This document shows, one piece after another, positions 33,331 to 45,159 of a DNA stretch of 64,000 bases; position 1 is the first letter of the stretch, and each line of letters begins with the position of its first letter. A model generated the notes under the pieces. That model saw only the letters and a program-made list of their open reading frames with translations, was not told where the DNA came from and ran no database searches. Origin of the DNA: Leptasterias polaris. Lineage: Eukaryota; Echinodermata; Asteroidea; Forcipulatida; Asteriidae. A program made the position numbers and the translations under genes. Location of the stretch: positions 1,984,001 to 2,048,000 of the forward strand of contig JAZGTN010000054.1 in NCBI GenBank assembly GCA_037783415.1, given 5' to 3'.

Positions 33331-33717
33331 AGACACAGCTGTGTCACTACCAAATTATGTGCGCCCTCTGTCGGTCAATGGTGGTTAGTGTAGAATGACG
33401 TCCTTGCGAAAATAGGCGTGATATATGCAAATAGGCTAATTTCGACAAGTGGTGGACAGTCAAAAATAAGACGTTTTAAGAACTCAAGGAGTAATGAGTA
33501 TTCAAACTATGCTTCTTATTTATTTAAGAATAATGTAAGGCTGGTTCCCTAGGCCCCAAGGGTTTCAAACTAGACGAATAAACTTGTTGACCGTGTCATT
33601 TTCGGATCCCATTTATGAACAAAAATTAAATTACTGAGTTGCCTGTTTTTCCATGCCAACCTGTCGGAAATTGTCCATATTTTACAAAAGCCGGTGGTTT
33701 ATGTGTGGCAAAGCTAA

Positions 33718-34240
33718 TAATTAGCTGTTCCGACCTATACTGTCGGAACAGGTATTGTTTTCGTCGAGATTTTTATTATTTTTATTATTAGCTGTTCCGA
33801 CCTACTGTCAGAACAGGTATTGTTTTTGTCGATATTTTTTTCTTTTTTTCTTATTCTTTGTTTCTGCCTAAATCCCATAGCATTTGCACACGTTTTTTGT
33901 TAACACCTAATATCCTCAAGTGTAAATATGAAAGAGTTAGATCATCAAATTGAAGCTTAGTACATGAACTTAACTCTAAATGTAATAAATGTTAAAATTC
34001 TTAATTAATTAGCCACTTTACAGCGGTGTGAATATTTAATTAGCCAATCTTGTATCTATCAATATCTCAAGAAGTATACATGTACATCTGATCCTCAAAC
34101 TTTTTCCAGTCAGGGAGGGCCTCATAATGCCTTGTTGTACAGCTTGCAAGGTATTGCCATCAACAGGCTTTATGAATGAAAATCCTGTGATTCACCGTTT
34201 TTTATTAAACTTACAAATCGTATTAATACAAAATAAATGT
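33718..34240 (-). repeat. Dispersed CRE/ETS-rich repeat family, cluster 5
   Basis: On minus this ends with two hairpins, ACCTGTTC ... GGAACAGCTAA (33719-33755 and 33788-33822), the same terminal design as the plus-strand clusters. Inner words TAATTAGCCACTTTACAGCG and CAAGAAGTATACAT recur at 38860 and 37970. Confidence 0.65.
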
Positions 34241-34399
34241 TAATGGCCTTATTTTTCGATCCTAGCAAAATCTTTCTCGACATCGGATTGAAAAGTTAGG
34301 TTATTTTTGTATTTATTTGTTTATTTTGCGTTAATTATATTTTTCGTTTAGCGTGTTTATCCTTGGGAGAAATTTAATGTCTTTTAACTAAAACAAACA

Positions 34400-34690
34400 A
34401 AAAACCTCCTGTCCCCCCCCCCCCAAAAAAAGAAAACCCAAACAAAACAAAAACAAACAAACAAAGATACAGGACTGATAAATAACACAGGACGGGAATT
34501 TTAACGGGGCTGAGACATAACCGGGTGGGAAAATATTACGGGACTGAGAAATATTCGGGCTTGGAATAATATGGGACAGGAAACGGGAAATGAGAAATAA
34601 CCCGGGAGGGCGAAATATTACGGGCGGGACTGTGAAAATCACGGGACGGGGAATTATTATTATATTACGGAAGCGCATTGCTGCCAAGTT
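34400..34690 (-). repeat. ~30-bp GGGAAATATTACGGGACTGA array, small cluster
   Basis: Degenerate copies of GGGACTGAGAAATAACCGGG and GGAAATATTACGGG after a C-run and A-run (34411-34433). Related to the larger array at 36770-37160. Confidence 0.6.
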
Positions 34691-35245
34691 GAATTTAAAA
34701 AAATTATAAATTAAGTCGTTCGAACGAGATAATAAGTTGTTCGAACGAGATAGTGGGTCGTATGAATAAAAAGTAGTAAATTTTGAAAAGTATTAGCAAA
34801 AAGTAAAAGCATCAACTTCCAGTACCAGCATCTTCTTAATTCCGTATGAATAATTGTTTTCTTTTACTGCAAAGTACTCACTTAATGTTTTGGAACTTCT
34901 GATATCGAGCTGTCTGCCATGGCTGAATGGCTCTTAGCATAAGTTTCCCTTTGTGTTGTAACACCCATTCACGTCCACGCACACAAGTAAATACCGGCAA
35001 TCGTGGACCCTCCTTTGTTCAACTCTTTGTGATAGCAACCGTGGACCACAATGCTTTCCTTTGTGATAGGCATATTATTCAAAATATGGACCATTTGCAA
35101 GTCTGAAAATTGGACCCTTATATTTTCATAAGTGAAAGCTAATTTTTATTTTTATATAGTGTAATTAACTAGGAGGTACCTGACATGTTATCATACACAA
35201 TATTGACAACCGATGTCTTTCAACTAAATCGAGGTAAAAGGTTTG

Positions 35246-36118
35246 GAGTCTCGAACGTCAGCATTTTTGACGGACTTCAACTGCCACTATAGATGTAGAG
35301 GTATTTAAATGATCACATTTTTATATTTGCTGAGGTACATATTTTCTTTTGCATGCTCAGGTTGTGGGGGCTGATGCCAAATACTTTAACAGCAAGAGAA
35401 AGAAACAAATCCGACAATTGAAAAAAAAAAAATAATAATAATTTTCGCGAATTCCCGAACGTCATTTTTTTCAACAATAAAAAACATGTCAATTAACCAA
35501 AGTTTCAAACATTCAATAAATTCGAAACAAATATGATGAGAACACGTTTAAATAATTATTATTTTGAAACAATAACTACTACGATACCTGGTCAACAATA
35601 AGAGTAATCCCTTTTTCAAATTTGCAGCGCCTACATTTTTTCAGCGTCCGTCAATTTTTTTTACGTGACGTTCGAGAACTTACCGATCGGCCTGTAAGTT
35701 AACCCTTGACTTGAGACTTACCCCCTCTATTGTCCTCTTGCAGTTTGGCAAGATGTCAACAGAGGGGGTAAGTTCGACTCGCACATGTTTTCTGTTTTCT
35801 GTTCATACGTGTGCAAAATGAATCCGTCAATTAAATCACGCTCATACTTACTGACGTTCGAGAATCCATCGGACAGCTCCAGATGAAAAACCAAAATGTA
35901 TCTGAGATGATTAACAACGGAAATACTTCCTTCCGAACGCTAGTTTTTGGAAACTAAATCAACTTATGTTCAAGTACGCTTGATGTGGATTGCGCGAAGG
36001 TAATAAAGTCCCGAACGTCATTTGCAATAAATTCCGTCAATTTTCTCGAACGTCATGCAAATTCCGTCATTTTTTTCTCGAACGTCATTTTTTCCGTCAA
36101 AAATGACGTTCGAAACTG
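35246..36118. mobile_element. Non-autonomous TIR element with internal CGAACGTCA motifs
   Basis: The left end AGTCTCGAACGTCA..ATTTTTGACGG (35246-35273) is mirrored at the right by CCGTCAAAAATGACGTTCGA (36094-36113). Inside, CGAACGTCA or its complement occurs about eight more times (for example 35457, 35667, 35865, 36012, 36048, 36078). There is no coding capacity and the target duplication is not clear. From 36120 to 36760 nothing is seen apart from poly-A/T tracts. Confidence 0.6.
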
Positions 36119-36769
36119 CGTGTTTTTTGGCAAAAAAAAAATTATGGAAGCTTGACAATTTTTTTTTTTTTTTTAGATTTTAGGTATGAGAGGCTGCAAA
36201 TATTTAAGAGAAATTACGGTAGTGTTGTGCCAGAAATAAATTAATAACAAACAATATTTGCTTAGTTTTTCCGTCAATGTTATGCTCTCTTTTGTCAGGC
36301 TTATATTTTCTGTGTGTGATGTTTTGTTGAGTTTTTTTTTATTTTATTTGAAACTACATCAGTTGGGCCTCACCATAGAAAAGAATGAATGTTCCTTGTG
36401 CTTTACTTGTGCTATCTTTGAACTAAATATAAATAACCACATGTTTCACTGCTGGAGACTCTACTTTTTAAAATGACCACTACATGTGTGTAAATAAGTA
36501 ATAATAATAATAAAAAAATATATATAAACAAACAACACTCCCTACATTTTTTTTGATTGCCACGATATGATTTTTATTACATCATTACTTTAACCATTGG
36601 TTCTACAACTCATCCAAAATCATTTTGTCTGCAAATACTGTTCAGCTGTGGCGACATTTATCATTAATCAAGGCCTGTATTTTGGTGAATGACTTTTGAA
36701 CGATCAAAAATATGACCACGATATTCCAGCTCCGCTTGGTCCAAAAGGGACAATACAAGCCGCCAGTCA

Positions 36770-37160
36770 AGGAACTGAGAAATAATCCAGGGACGGGGAA
36801 ATATTACGGGACTGAGAAAAAACCAGGAAGGGGAAATAAACCGGGGACGGGGAAATAACCCGGGATGGGGAAATATTAAGGGACTGAGAAATAACCAAGG
36901 AACGGGGAAATATTACAGGACTGAGAAAAAACCGAGAAGGGGAAATAAACCGAGAAGGGGAAATAAACCGGGAAGGGGAAATAAACCGGGACGGCGAAAT
37001 ATTAAGGGACTATAAGAACTAACTTGTGACAGGGAATTATAGTGAGGCAGAAAACAGAACAGAGAAATAACCCAGGGACGGGGAAATATTACGGGACTGA
37101 GAAAAAAACCAGGAAGGGGAAATAAACCAGGGACTGGGAAAACAATTATAAGAAGCAGGA
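36770..37160 (+). repeat. ~30-bp tandem array (GGGGAAATATTACGGGACTGA)
   Basis: About 13 units alternating GAGAAAAAACCAGGAAGGGG, AAATAAACCGGGA and CGGGGAAATATTACGGGAC. Same family as 34480-34680. Confidence 0.75.
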
Positions 37161-37199
37161 CATGGGAAAAAACTATTGTAACTGGGTGATATTTTCAAC

Positions 37200-38990
37200 C
37201 TCAGGGGCTGCAAAAAGCAGCTTTATCACCCTTTTGTTAGATTACCACAAATTACCCCAGATTAGCAGGGATTAAGGTCATATAAATTGGTCCCTTTGTG
37301 CCTCTACCTGGACTAGCTAGCTTGTGTTCAGTCATGAATATGCCTGTGACAAAATGCAGCTGTGTGCATTGACCTGAAGATAATGAACTCATTACACCAC
37401 AGTGATACCTTCAGCTTAATACCTTAATAAGTTGTACCACTCAGTACAACAAGGCATTACATGTTAATGAGGTCCTCCCTTATGGTCTTGTAGTGTAGAT
37501 GTTAGTTCTGGCCTAACATTACCCAACACGTCATCATGTCATCATGTCATCATGTCATCATGACATCATATTTGTAGGCGTGTTTTCTTGTTGTGTACAA
37601 AGTGTAAACGTTTAGGAAACGTTAGGTGGTTCAAAACACAATATTTTCAATGTTTTGAAAAGTGAAATACTTTTTATAAGTGATGTTCCGAGCCAAACAA
37701 ATTAATCAAAGCACCGCTATAATTAGCCATAATTAATCATTAATTAGTCCTTGTACCATGGCTACAACGCCGTACTTTTTTGAATAGATCCAGTCACCTT
37801 CAAGTCATCAGTTAAATTAGTATATGGTTCGCACACTGTGTGAAGCCTACCAAGAATGGGACTTGCTCGGGCCACCTTGTATTAGTTTTCAGATGTCTTA
37901 GATTACAATTCTTAATTAATTAATCACGTGACAGTGGTGTGAATATTAATTAGCTAAATTTGAGCTATCAATCTCAAGAAGTATACATCCGATCCTCAAA
38001 CTTTTTTCAGTTATGGACTTGTCTTGTATTGTAGATGTTAGTTCTGGCCTAACATTACCCGTCACGTCATAATGACGTCACTATTTGCGCGTTTCCATCT
38101 GTGTACAAACCGCATGGTGTAAATATTTTGCTGGTCAAAAACACAATATTTTCAAAATAAATTTAATTGGAATAAGTTGCATATCATCGTGTTCCTTATC
38201 AAATTTGTTAGTATGAAAAACTTTATTTTTTTACTGTGACGTCATCAGGTGTCAAATTATGCTAATTCAAAGGTTATTACTCAAAAAATCATATCTCCTG
38301 AACCACGAGTCATAAAATTGTAATGTTTGTTTTGTATTGTAGCTTTCAATAAATGCGAAATTTTATTAACTGAGATGAACCCACTTTGACCTTTACTTCC
38401 GGTCCAAACAGCAAGTTCAAATATTTAAAACATCATATCTCCCGAACCACATGTCATAAAATCGTAATGTTTGTGTTGTAGCTTGCAACACTTGCAACAT
38501 TTTATTCAAAACGATGACCTTACCTTTATTTCCGGTCTAAACAGGAAGCTCAAATATTGAGATAATCATACATGTATCTCCTGAACCACATGTCATACAC
38601 TAAGGTCGTAATGTTTGTGATTTCTTGTTTATTGTTTTTAAACAATTATGAATCAGAAAACCAGAACAGCTTCGTGTTTGTTCACAAACACCTAATTTCT
38701 AGTTGTTATTATTCTTTGTTTCCACCTAAATCCCATAGCATTTGAACACAATTTTTTCTTGGAGCCTAATATCCTATTGCGTAATGAAAGAGTTACATCC
38801 TATATCAAACTAAAACTTAGTACATAAACTTAACTCTACATGTAAAAAATGTTAAAATTCTTAATTAATTAGCCACTTTACAGCGAGGTGAATATTTAAT
38901 TAGCCAACCTTAATTAGCCAAGCCAAAAAGTTTAGACCTGATCGTAATTTTTTTTTCAGATTTAGACTTACTGTATGTGTGGTTTCCGGC
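37200..38990 (-). repeat. Dispersed CRE/ETS-rich repeat family, cluster 6
   Basis: Minus-oriented units. CATCATGTCATCATG four-fold microsatellite (37531-37567), TGACGTCA at 38072 and 38237, ACTTCCGGTCC/TTTCCGGTCT arms, ATCTCCTGAACCACATGTCA repeats (38281, 38445, 38575), and terminal GTGTTTGTTCACAAACACCTAATTTCTAG-type hairpin near 38672-38700. Confidence 0.65.
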
Positions 38991-39232
38991 CTAAAATTAT
39001 TGCGCATTTTCGCCCACATGTACAAAACACATAGGAGAAAGTTAAAACAAATCCGACTTCCAGAAACATAAATTTTCAATTAAGCTCAAATTTAACATCC
39101 TAGATTACACAAATCTTTCTAAAAACAATAATTTTTTTATTGACGGTCATTTTAAAATAATCAAAACTTATTCAAACATTGTCAGTAGAAAAAAAAATTA
39201 AATTCTCAGGCAAATTTAACACCATGGGTACT

Positions 39233-39835
39233 CTGCCTAAAATTTGATAAGTGTTTATTAACAAAAAATTGTCAAATTCTAAACTCGTTCAAGTCCGAGA
39301 CCCATTTATGACCAGTGTTGTTGCATATTTTGTAGAATATACATAGAGTCATTCCTGTTGCCGACTTACACAAGTCTACGTTTATTCACAAGACTCACCC
39401 TTACAAAAATGTCCTGTGGTATTACCACATAAAATTACCACACAAATTACCACACAAAATACCACAGGAACATTCCTGTGGTATTCCTGTGGTTTTTGGG
39501 GACATTACCACAGGACAGTTACCACAGGATTACCACACGTCAGTTACCACAGGAATACCACACGCCAGCTGCCTAAAATTTGATAAGTGTTTATTAACAA
39601 AAAATTGTCAAATTCTAAACTCGTTCAAGTCCGAGACCCAATTATGACCAGTGTTGTTGCATATTTTGTAGAATATACATAGAGTCATTCCTGTTGCCGA
39701 CTTACACAAGTCTACGTAAATGTCCTGTGGTATTACCACATAAAATTACCACACAAAATACCACAGGAACATTCCTGTGGTATTCCTGTGGTTTTTTGGG
39801 ACATTACCACAGGACAGTTACCACAGGATTACCAC
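39233..39835 (+). repeat. ~336-bp tandem duplication preceding the 25-bp array
   Basis: CTGCCTAAAATTTGATAAGT and the next 150 bp occur at 39233 and 39569. Both copies run into TGTCCTGTGGTATTACCACA and the hairpin TACCACAGGAA CA TTCCTGTGGTA (39459-39482, 39760-39783). Confidence 0.85.
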
Positions 39836-40260
39836 ACGCCAGTTACCACAGGAATACCACACGCCAGTTACCACAGGAATACCACACTCCAGTTACCACA
39901 GGAATACCACACTCCAGTTACCACAGGAATACCACAAGCCAGTTACCACAGGAATACCACACGCCAGTTACCACAGGAATACCACACGCCAGTTACCACA
40001 GGAATACCACACGCCAGTTACCACAGGAATACCACACGCCAGTTACCACAGGAATACCACACGCCAGTTACCACAGGAATACCACACGCCAGTTACCACA
40101 GGAATACCACACGCCAGTTACCACAGGAATACCACACGCCAGTTACCACAGGAATACCACACGCCAGTTACCACAGGAATACCACACGCCAGTTACCACA
40201 GGAATACCACACGCCAGTTACCACAGGAATACCACATGACACTTACCACAGGATTACCAC
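39836..40260 (+). repeat. 25-bp minisatellite, about 16 copies
   Basis: The unit is CAGTTACCACAGGAATACCA plus CACGC, highly uniform, with a few variants (ACTCC, AAGCC). Because 25 is not a multiple of 3 and no frame has a stop, all three plus frames are open and encode the same 25-residue period. This is repeat-driven, not a gene. Confidence 0.95.
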
Positions 40261-40512
40261 ACGGCAGTTTAATGTTGTTTTTAAACTCATTTTACTATGA
40301 TATAAGTGCAATTGTACTGCAGTTTCATTTACGTTTTAAACTTAGGAAAAAACATATAATGGACATTAAGTCTTGGAGATTGCAACACCACAGGATTAAT
40401 CTCTTTTTGGAATATTTATCTCGGGCAAGTAGCTAGGGACACGAATGCCATCATTTCAGATACATTAGTTGGTCTCCAAGCACGCTGATTTTCTGCACCC
40501 TCACCCAAAGTT

Positions 40513-40863
40513 TTAATTGGTCTTTTCTAGTTCTAGCATCAACTGCCACACTGCTTCACAAAAGTACAGCTTGAAGATTTGTATCTGGGTGAGAACCTCT
40601 TGAAGTCTCCGGTAGCCTCGGTGTTTGCTGTAAATTGCATGGGCGGTTGCCGGGTGTACAATGTAAGACTTTGCTTCACGCCATCCACACCAGAAGTTTG
40701 GCTTCTTGGATGAACAGGATTTCGATGTGGAGGCGATGGGGTCATCATCACTGTCTTCTTCCGACACATGTGGTGAATCATCGTCAGAGGACATGTCGAA
40801 CCCGCTATCGGCAAAGACTTCGTCCAAAAGTTTAGCATTTTGATCAACCATGTCCGAATCCAT
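40513..40863 (-). CDS. Uncharacterised 116-aa ORF with acidic Ser/Asp segment
   Basis: Starts MDSDMVDQNAKLLDEVFADS, then an acidic stretch (MSSDDDSPHVSEEDSDDDP), a Ser/Lys linker and a W/Y/H-rich part (PNFWCGWREAKSYIVHPATA). It ends FCEAVWQLMLELEKTN. The composition is protein-like, with acidic spacer and aromatic core. No family is recognised. It sits in PIK3C3 intron 2 in sense orientation and may be an exon or a domesticated fragment of a transposon gene. Confidence 0.4.
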   Translation of the reverse strand: MDSDMVDQNAKLLDEVFADSGFDMSSDDDSPHVSEEDSDDDPIASTSKSCSSKKPNFWCGWREAKSYIVHPATAHAIYSKHRGYRRLQEVLTQIQIFKLYFCEAVWQLMLELEKTN

Positions 40864-41205
40864 GAATGAAGATTGCGTAGATGTTTTCTGTAATTAATTG
40901 CAAAAGGATGCGGACTTGCATGAGGGCGCAATTTATATTTGAGAAATTACTTTTGGTGCGTGTGCCATTGAGCATCCATGGTAAACAAGAGAGGAAATAG
41001 TTCAGTGCCAATAGGACTCAGTGGTCACGAAGTAATAATGACGTATTCTATAGCCCCAGTATCCAGGAAAGTGCTCATGGTGCTTGCTCCAATAATTTTC
41101 CTCTATGGATGTCTTCCAGTGGTGCACAAGCAAGAAAAGGTGAAAATGGGGTGCTGCAGTATAAAAACAGCAGCAGAATAAGCAGTCATCCCAATCTCCA
41201 CGGAA

Positions 41206-41945
41206 TTAGGAAATACATGTATGTTCCTTAAAAAGATGTGTTTTCAAGGCTGTTTTGAAACTGTCTGTTGTCTGGATGGCTCTGATGGAATTTGGTTGAC
41301 CATTCCAGACCTTTCCTGCAGCTACCTGAAAAGAACGGGATCCCCATGAATTGTTCACAGCATATTCCAAAAGGAGGAGTTTGTCAGCTGCTGAACATAG
41401 ATTTTCACTAGCTGGAATATATGGCTGGACGAGATCACAGATGTAGGATGGTGATTTGCCATTCATTGCTTTAAAAACCAGTAGGCTGATCTTGTAGAAG
41501 ATCCTCTGTTCAACAGGGAGCCAGTGAAGCTGCTTCAGAATGGTTGTTATGCTTGAATGCTTCCTGGGGTCGATTTCACAAAACTCTTCTTAACGTGCAA
41601 GCAGCACAGGATGGTGATGTGATCCTCCATGGAGAGATTAGAATCAAAAATAACTCCAAGATTCCCGACACTATTTGATGAAGTGATAGAAGACTCACCC
41701 ACTTTTAACCCTGTGATATCCACCTTGGATAGTTGTAGCTTTGATCCGATGATCATGAACTCTGTTTTACTGTCATTTACCTTCAAAAAATTCATGGTCA
41801 TCCAGTGACGCACCTCCTCAAGACAGGCTTCGAGTTGCTGCACAGCTTGATCTACTTCTGATTTGACAGGCTTGACTGAGAGATAGATTTGGGTATCATC
41901 TGCGTAACAGTGGTAGCTCAGACCATGACGCTGGATAATACATGT
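41206..41945 (-). mobile_element. LINE 3' end (CR1/L2-like RT C-terminus), internally deleted
   Basis: On the minus strand: the RT catalytic box YADDTQIYLSVKP (YADD at 41895-41906), LEACLEEVRHWMTMNFLKVN, NLGVIFDSNLSMEDHI, then ILKQLHWLPVEQRI, NGKSPSYICDLVQPYIP and NNSWGSRSFQVAAGKVWN, with an ending FKTALKTHLF. These are signature blocks of CR1/L2-clade RTs. Between IFDSN...HI and ILKQLHWLP about 80-100 residues expected in the family are missing, so there is a deletion near 41550-41620. It lies in PIK3C3 intron 2 in the sense orientation. The element is 5'-truncated, as is usual for LINEs. Confidence 0.85.
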
Positions 41946-42289
41946 ATCTACTAATGGACGTGTGTTTAGTGGAAGTGGAAGGCCTTTTTAAGCACATCTG
42001 GCTCGGCTTTACTGAAAGGGTTAGAGTTTACATGAACTGTATAGTATAGACTTGGTTTCAAGTGATCATGGTTTTTAGTCTACCTGATAGCCAATACATT
42101 ATTGCCTGAAATAGCGCCCTCTTGTGGATTAACATCCGTCTTTAACCTATGATCGAGTTAGAGCGCGTGATAGCAAATCTGCGGGGCAATTTTGCCTGGC
42201 TGATGCAGAGAAATAACCACGATCTCAGACTGGAAATCAAGTCTATAGTACTATACAGCTTCATGTAGGAATAATATACATTTGGCATC

Positions 42290-42660
42290 ACTATTACAAG
42301 TTACATTGCACATCCAAAGATAATCTATTTAATATTTGAAAAAAGCATAACTCCTGAACCACACATGGATTTTTACAATCCATACATCATCTGAAAGTTC
42401 TTAATAAATTAAACAAGCGCTACACAAAATGTGACCCTATTTGATCTTGACTTCCGGTTCAAACCGGAAGATGAAATTAATATTTTAAAAACTCATAACT
42501 CCTGAACCACATATTGGATTTTCATTATATTAACGTCATCAGAAAGGGCTCCTAAGACTTAAAAAACGCTACACAGTGTGACTAAGTTTGAAAAAGTGCG
42601 CAATCAAGCTAAAATCTTGCATGTGTTCAAGCCGGGATGTGAGACATCCGAAATTTTAGG
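42290..42660 (-). repeat. Dispersed CRE/ETS-rich repeat family, cluster 7
   Basis: ATAACTCCTGAACCACACAT (42348), CTTCCGGTTCAAACCGGAAG (42452-42471) and TACACAAAATGTGACC in minus orientation. The preceding 41960-42290 holds a CTCF-like core at 42113-42127 and no gene. Confidence 0.65.
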
Positions 42661-42833
42661 TCCTGTTCTAATTGCATCTTTTTTTTCAGAAATAATTTGT
42701 TTTGTTTGAAATTATATCTTTAAAGAAAATTGATCGACAAAAATGCTCGTTATAAATGTTTTAATGAGTTTTAGCTTTTATAATAAATACACAAAACAAT
42801 TTATTCATTAATTTTAGTGAAACAAAATTAAAA

Positions 42834-43221
42834 CTCTGCGATAAGGATGCTTAATTGATCTAAACATTTTAACTCTGCGATAAGGATGCTTAATTGATCT
42901 AAACATTTTAACTCTGCGATAAGGATGCTTAATTGATCTAAACATTTTAACTCTGCGATAAGGATGCTTAATTGATCTAAACATTTTAACTCTGCGGTAA
43001 GGATGCTTAATTGATCTAAACATTTTAACTCTGCGATAAGGATGCTTAATTGATCTAAACATTTTAACTCTGCGATAAGGATGCTTAATTGATCTAAACA
43101 TTTTAACTCTGCGATAAGATGCTTAATTGATATTAACATTTTAACTCTGCGATAAGGATGCTTAATTGATCTAAACATTTTAACTCTGCGATAAGGATGC
43201 TTAATTGATCTAAACATTTTA
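42834..43221 (-). repeat. 39-bp minisatellite, 10 copies
   Basis: Unit TAAGGATGCTTAATTGATCT then AAACATTTTAACTCTGCGA, very uniform apart from one copy with a 1-base loss near 43108. With a period of 13 codons the minus strand encodes MFRSIKHPYRRVK repeats. There is no start or promoter evidence, so it is not treated as a gene. Confidence 0.95.
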
Positions 43222-43379
43222 AGGAGGAAGGGAAATTACCTGAATTCAATTTTGTGATGTACTTATTTTCCAATAGACTCCTTGTGTGAGTGGGGGGAAA
43301 ATTACAAGTCTCTATATAAATAGCTTCACGTTTAGAATGAATGTAAATTGCCATTGTATTCAATACCCTTCCAGTGCAG

Positions 43380-43535
43380 TAACATCCAAATAACATCCTT
43401 CGGATGGGACGTAAAGCCGTTGGTCCTGTGTGTTGTGTAATGCACGTAAAAGAACCCAGTGTACTTATCGAAAAGAGAAGGGGTTCGCCCCGGTGTTCCT
43501 GGTTTGATTGGCTGTATATTGCGCCACAGCACCTT
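43380..43535 (+). mobile_element. SINE-like conserved segment
   Basis: The stretch reads CCTTCGGATGGGACGTAAAG ... GCACGTAAAAGAACCCAG ... GGGGTTCGCCCCGGTGTTCC. These blocks match, from memory, a widespread repeat domain seen in SINE-like elements of many fishes and marine invertebrates (GGATGGGACGTTAAACCGAG, CACGTAAAAGAACCCA). Poly-A tail and target duplication were not identified. The classification is from memory and needs a repeat-library search. Confidence 0.5.
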
Positions 43536-43539
43536 GTAA

Positions 43540-44700
43540 ACCATTACATGGTGCTACAGTATGTAAAGGAATAGGTCTCATACATGTACTTCAAAAACGT
43601 AGCTCCACATATTGTACATGTACCTTTCAGGAAAATACTGACTGTTGAAGCGCCTTGAGTGTCACTGAGTGACAGATATATGCCCGCATGACATAATTCT
43701 GAGAAAAATGGGTCGCTACGTTTTGTCCTGGTATGTTTTGGTTCATAACTGACTTTTTCAGAGCGAAAATTGAAACATGATGTCATTGGATTTCAACAAC
43801 TAATGGATCTTTACACTCCAAGGAGGAATTTTATGTCAGTCAAAGTATCACATTCAAAGCTGTTTTTATTAAAGTTTTCATCTTTGAAGAAAAGAAATAG
43901 CTCTGTGTTTCGTAAGCAAACGAACACACAGCCCTAGTTGATTTTTAGTTTTTTTATTTGTGGATGAGTTTGTTTCTTTTCTTTTTCTTCTGGATTTGTT
44001 TAATGTATAATTAACTACATGTATTTTTATTGTTCACATGCCTCTTGTTGTATGTACGTCTTATGATGACTCTGTTTTTATAGTTACATTTCCTTGACAG
44101 CTCCTGTTCAACTTGTATACATTGTATGTCTAAAGATATCAATTACAACATAAAAAATAAATAATTTAAGATTTTCTTTGTTCCTTCATTTCACTTTTTC
44201 CCCTCATCTTTATTTCTTGAAAGTTTGTTTGCTACATGTATGAGCTAACAGCCACCCACATCTACCAAACCAAAGGTCCGTGAGAAACAACCAATCAAAC
44301 ATTTCATCAGACAGCGATTTCGGTGAGCGTTATTGCTACCTGGCACACCCTCGAACCCATGATTTATGGCGTAGGCCTACAACACAGGAGTCACCCGACC
44401 AAAATAATGGTGCGGGTCAGAAGGCAAAGGGCAAGGAGTAAACCAAAATGGCTGCGCATGAATCGTTAGACTTTTTTACCAGTCATCAGTACACACCTTC
44501 ATAGGTAAAAGCGCCGTTTCTTCAATACGTTTAATGTGCATTACAGCTGGAGATATTTTTACACATTGACCTATAAACTGGGAAAACTGAACTGCAATGT
44601 TGAGTGCAATTTTATTCCCCCCATACATTAATGCAATGAACATGAAAACCTAACGCTCCCCAAAACAAACAACTTTATTTCACAGAATATAAAGGCATAC
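43540..44700. other. Intron sequence without recognised feature
   Basis: AT-rich. An ATGGCTGCGCATG start-like context at 44450 opens only 18 codons. A repeat-like hairpin CTGTGTTTCG ... CGAACACACAG lies near 43902-43930. Confidence 0.45.
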
Positions 44701-44704
44701 TTAC

Positions 44705-44893
44705 TTCCATCTTGAGTTAAAGGATTTGTATGAAGTACAGGATGGTAGTGTCAAGGGAATTCCATCAGAAAATATCTGGCAAGTCACATACAGATCAGAG
44801 CATTTATTCTCATACAACCCAGAAAAACGCAGATGAGGTTCCTGAAGCAGTATCTTATGTGAAAGCTTCCTTCTTTTGCCCTCAACTGTTCCA
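44705..44893 (-). CDS. PIK3C3: PIK3C3/VPS34 coding exon 2 (start of C2 domain)
   Basis: This 189-nt exon has acceptor TTTGTTTAG and donor GTAAGTATG (minus strand). It starts by completing the split codon of exon 1 and leaves two bases (AA) that are completed to Asn by exon 3. The peptide contains VGTVEGKRR, FSGLYENKCSDLYVTCQIF and TSYKSFNSRW, which align closely with the first strands of the VPS34 C2 domain. This domain contacts the other subunits of the PI3K complex. No stop or frameshift is present, so the exon looks functional. A 21-bp minisatellite begins only about 270 bp upstream in intron 1. The intron after this exon is about 14.6 kb. Confidence 0.94.
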
Positions 44894-45159
44894 CTAAACA
44901 AAACAAACAAACATAGTTTGGCTTAAAAATTAGTTATATTGTATGTGACTATTGCTGTCAGACTGGTGCAGTTTGATGCAAAAGGGTCCTTGCAGTGTTC
45001 TTCCCACTGATCCCCTAAATCTACACAACACATCTTTCAAAACTGCTTTTAAGTCAATCAGTCAAATTGGTATACCAATGTACACATGACAGCTGACCTT
45101 TTTGTGATATGTTTAAATATGGAACACCGCAGCTGCCTTCAGTGATCCGTATCCCTTCA

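Noticed and set aside
39836..40235. CRISPR-like regular repeat
   Set aside because: The units are contiguous with no unique spacers, in an animal intron; it is a minisatellite.
39694..40436. Three overlapping long ORFs in the 25-bp array
   Set aside because: All three frames are open because the unit lacks stops in every frame; repeat artefact.
42814..43396. ORFs with MFRSIKHPYRRVK repeats
   Set aside because: Produced by the 39-bp minisatellite (13 codons), without other coding support.
44450..44512. ATGGCTGCG start in excellent context
   Set aside because: The frame stops after 18 codons exactly at the only nearby donor-like site, so no exon can be supported.
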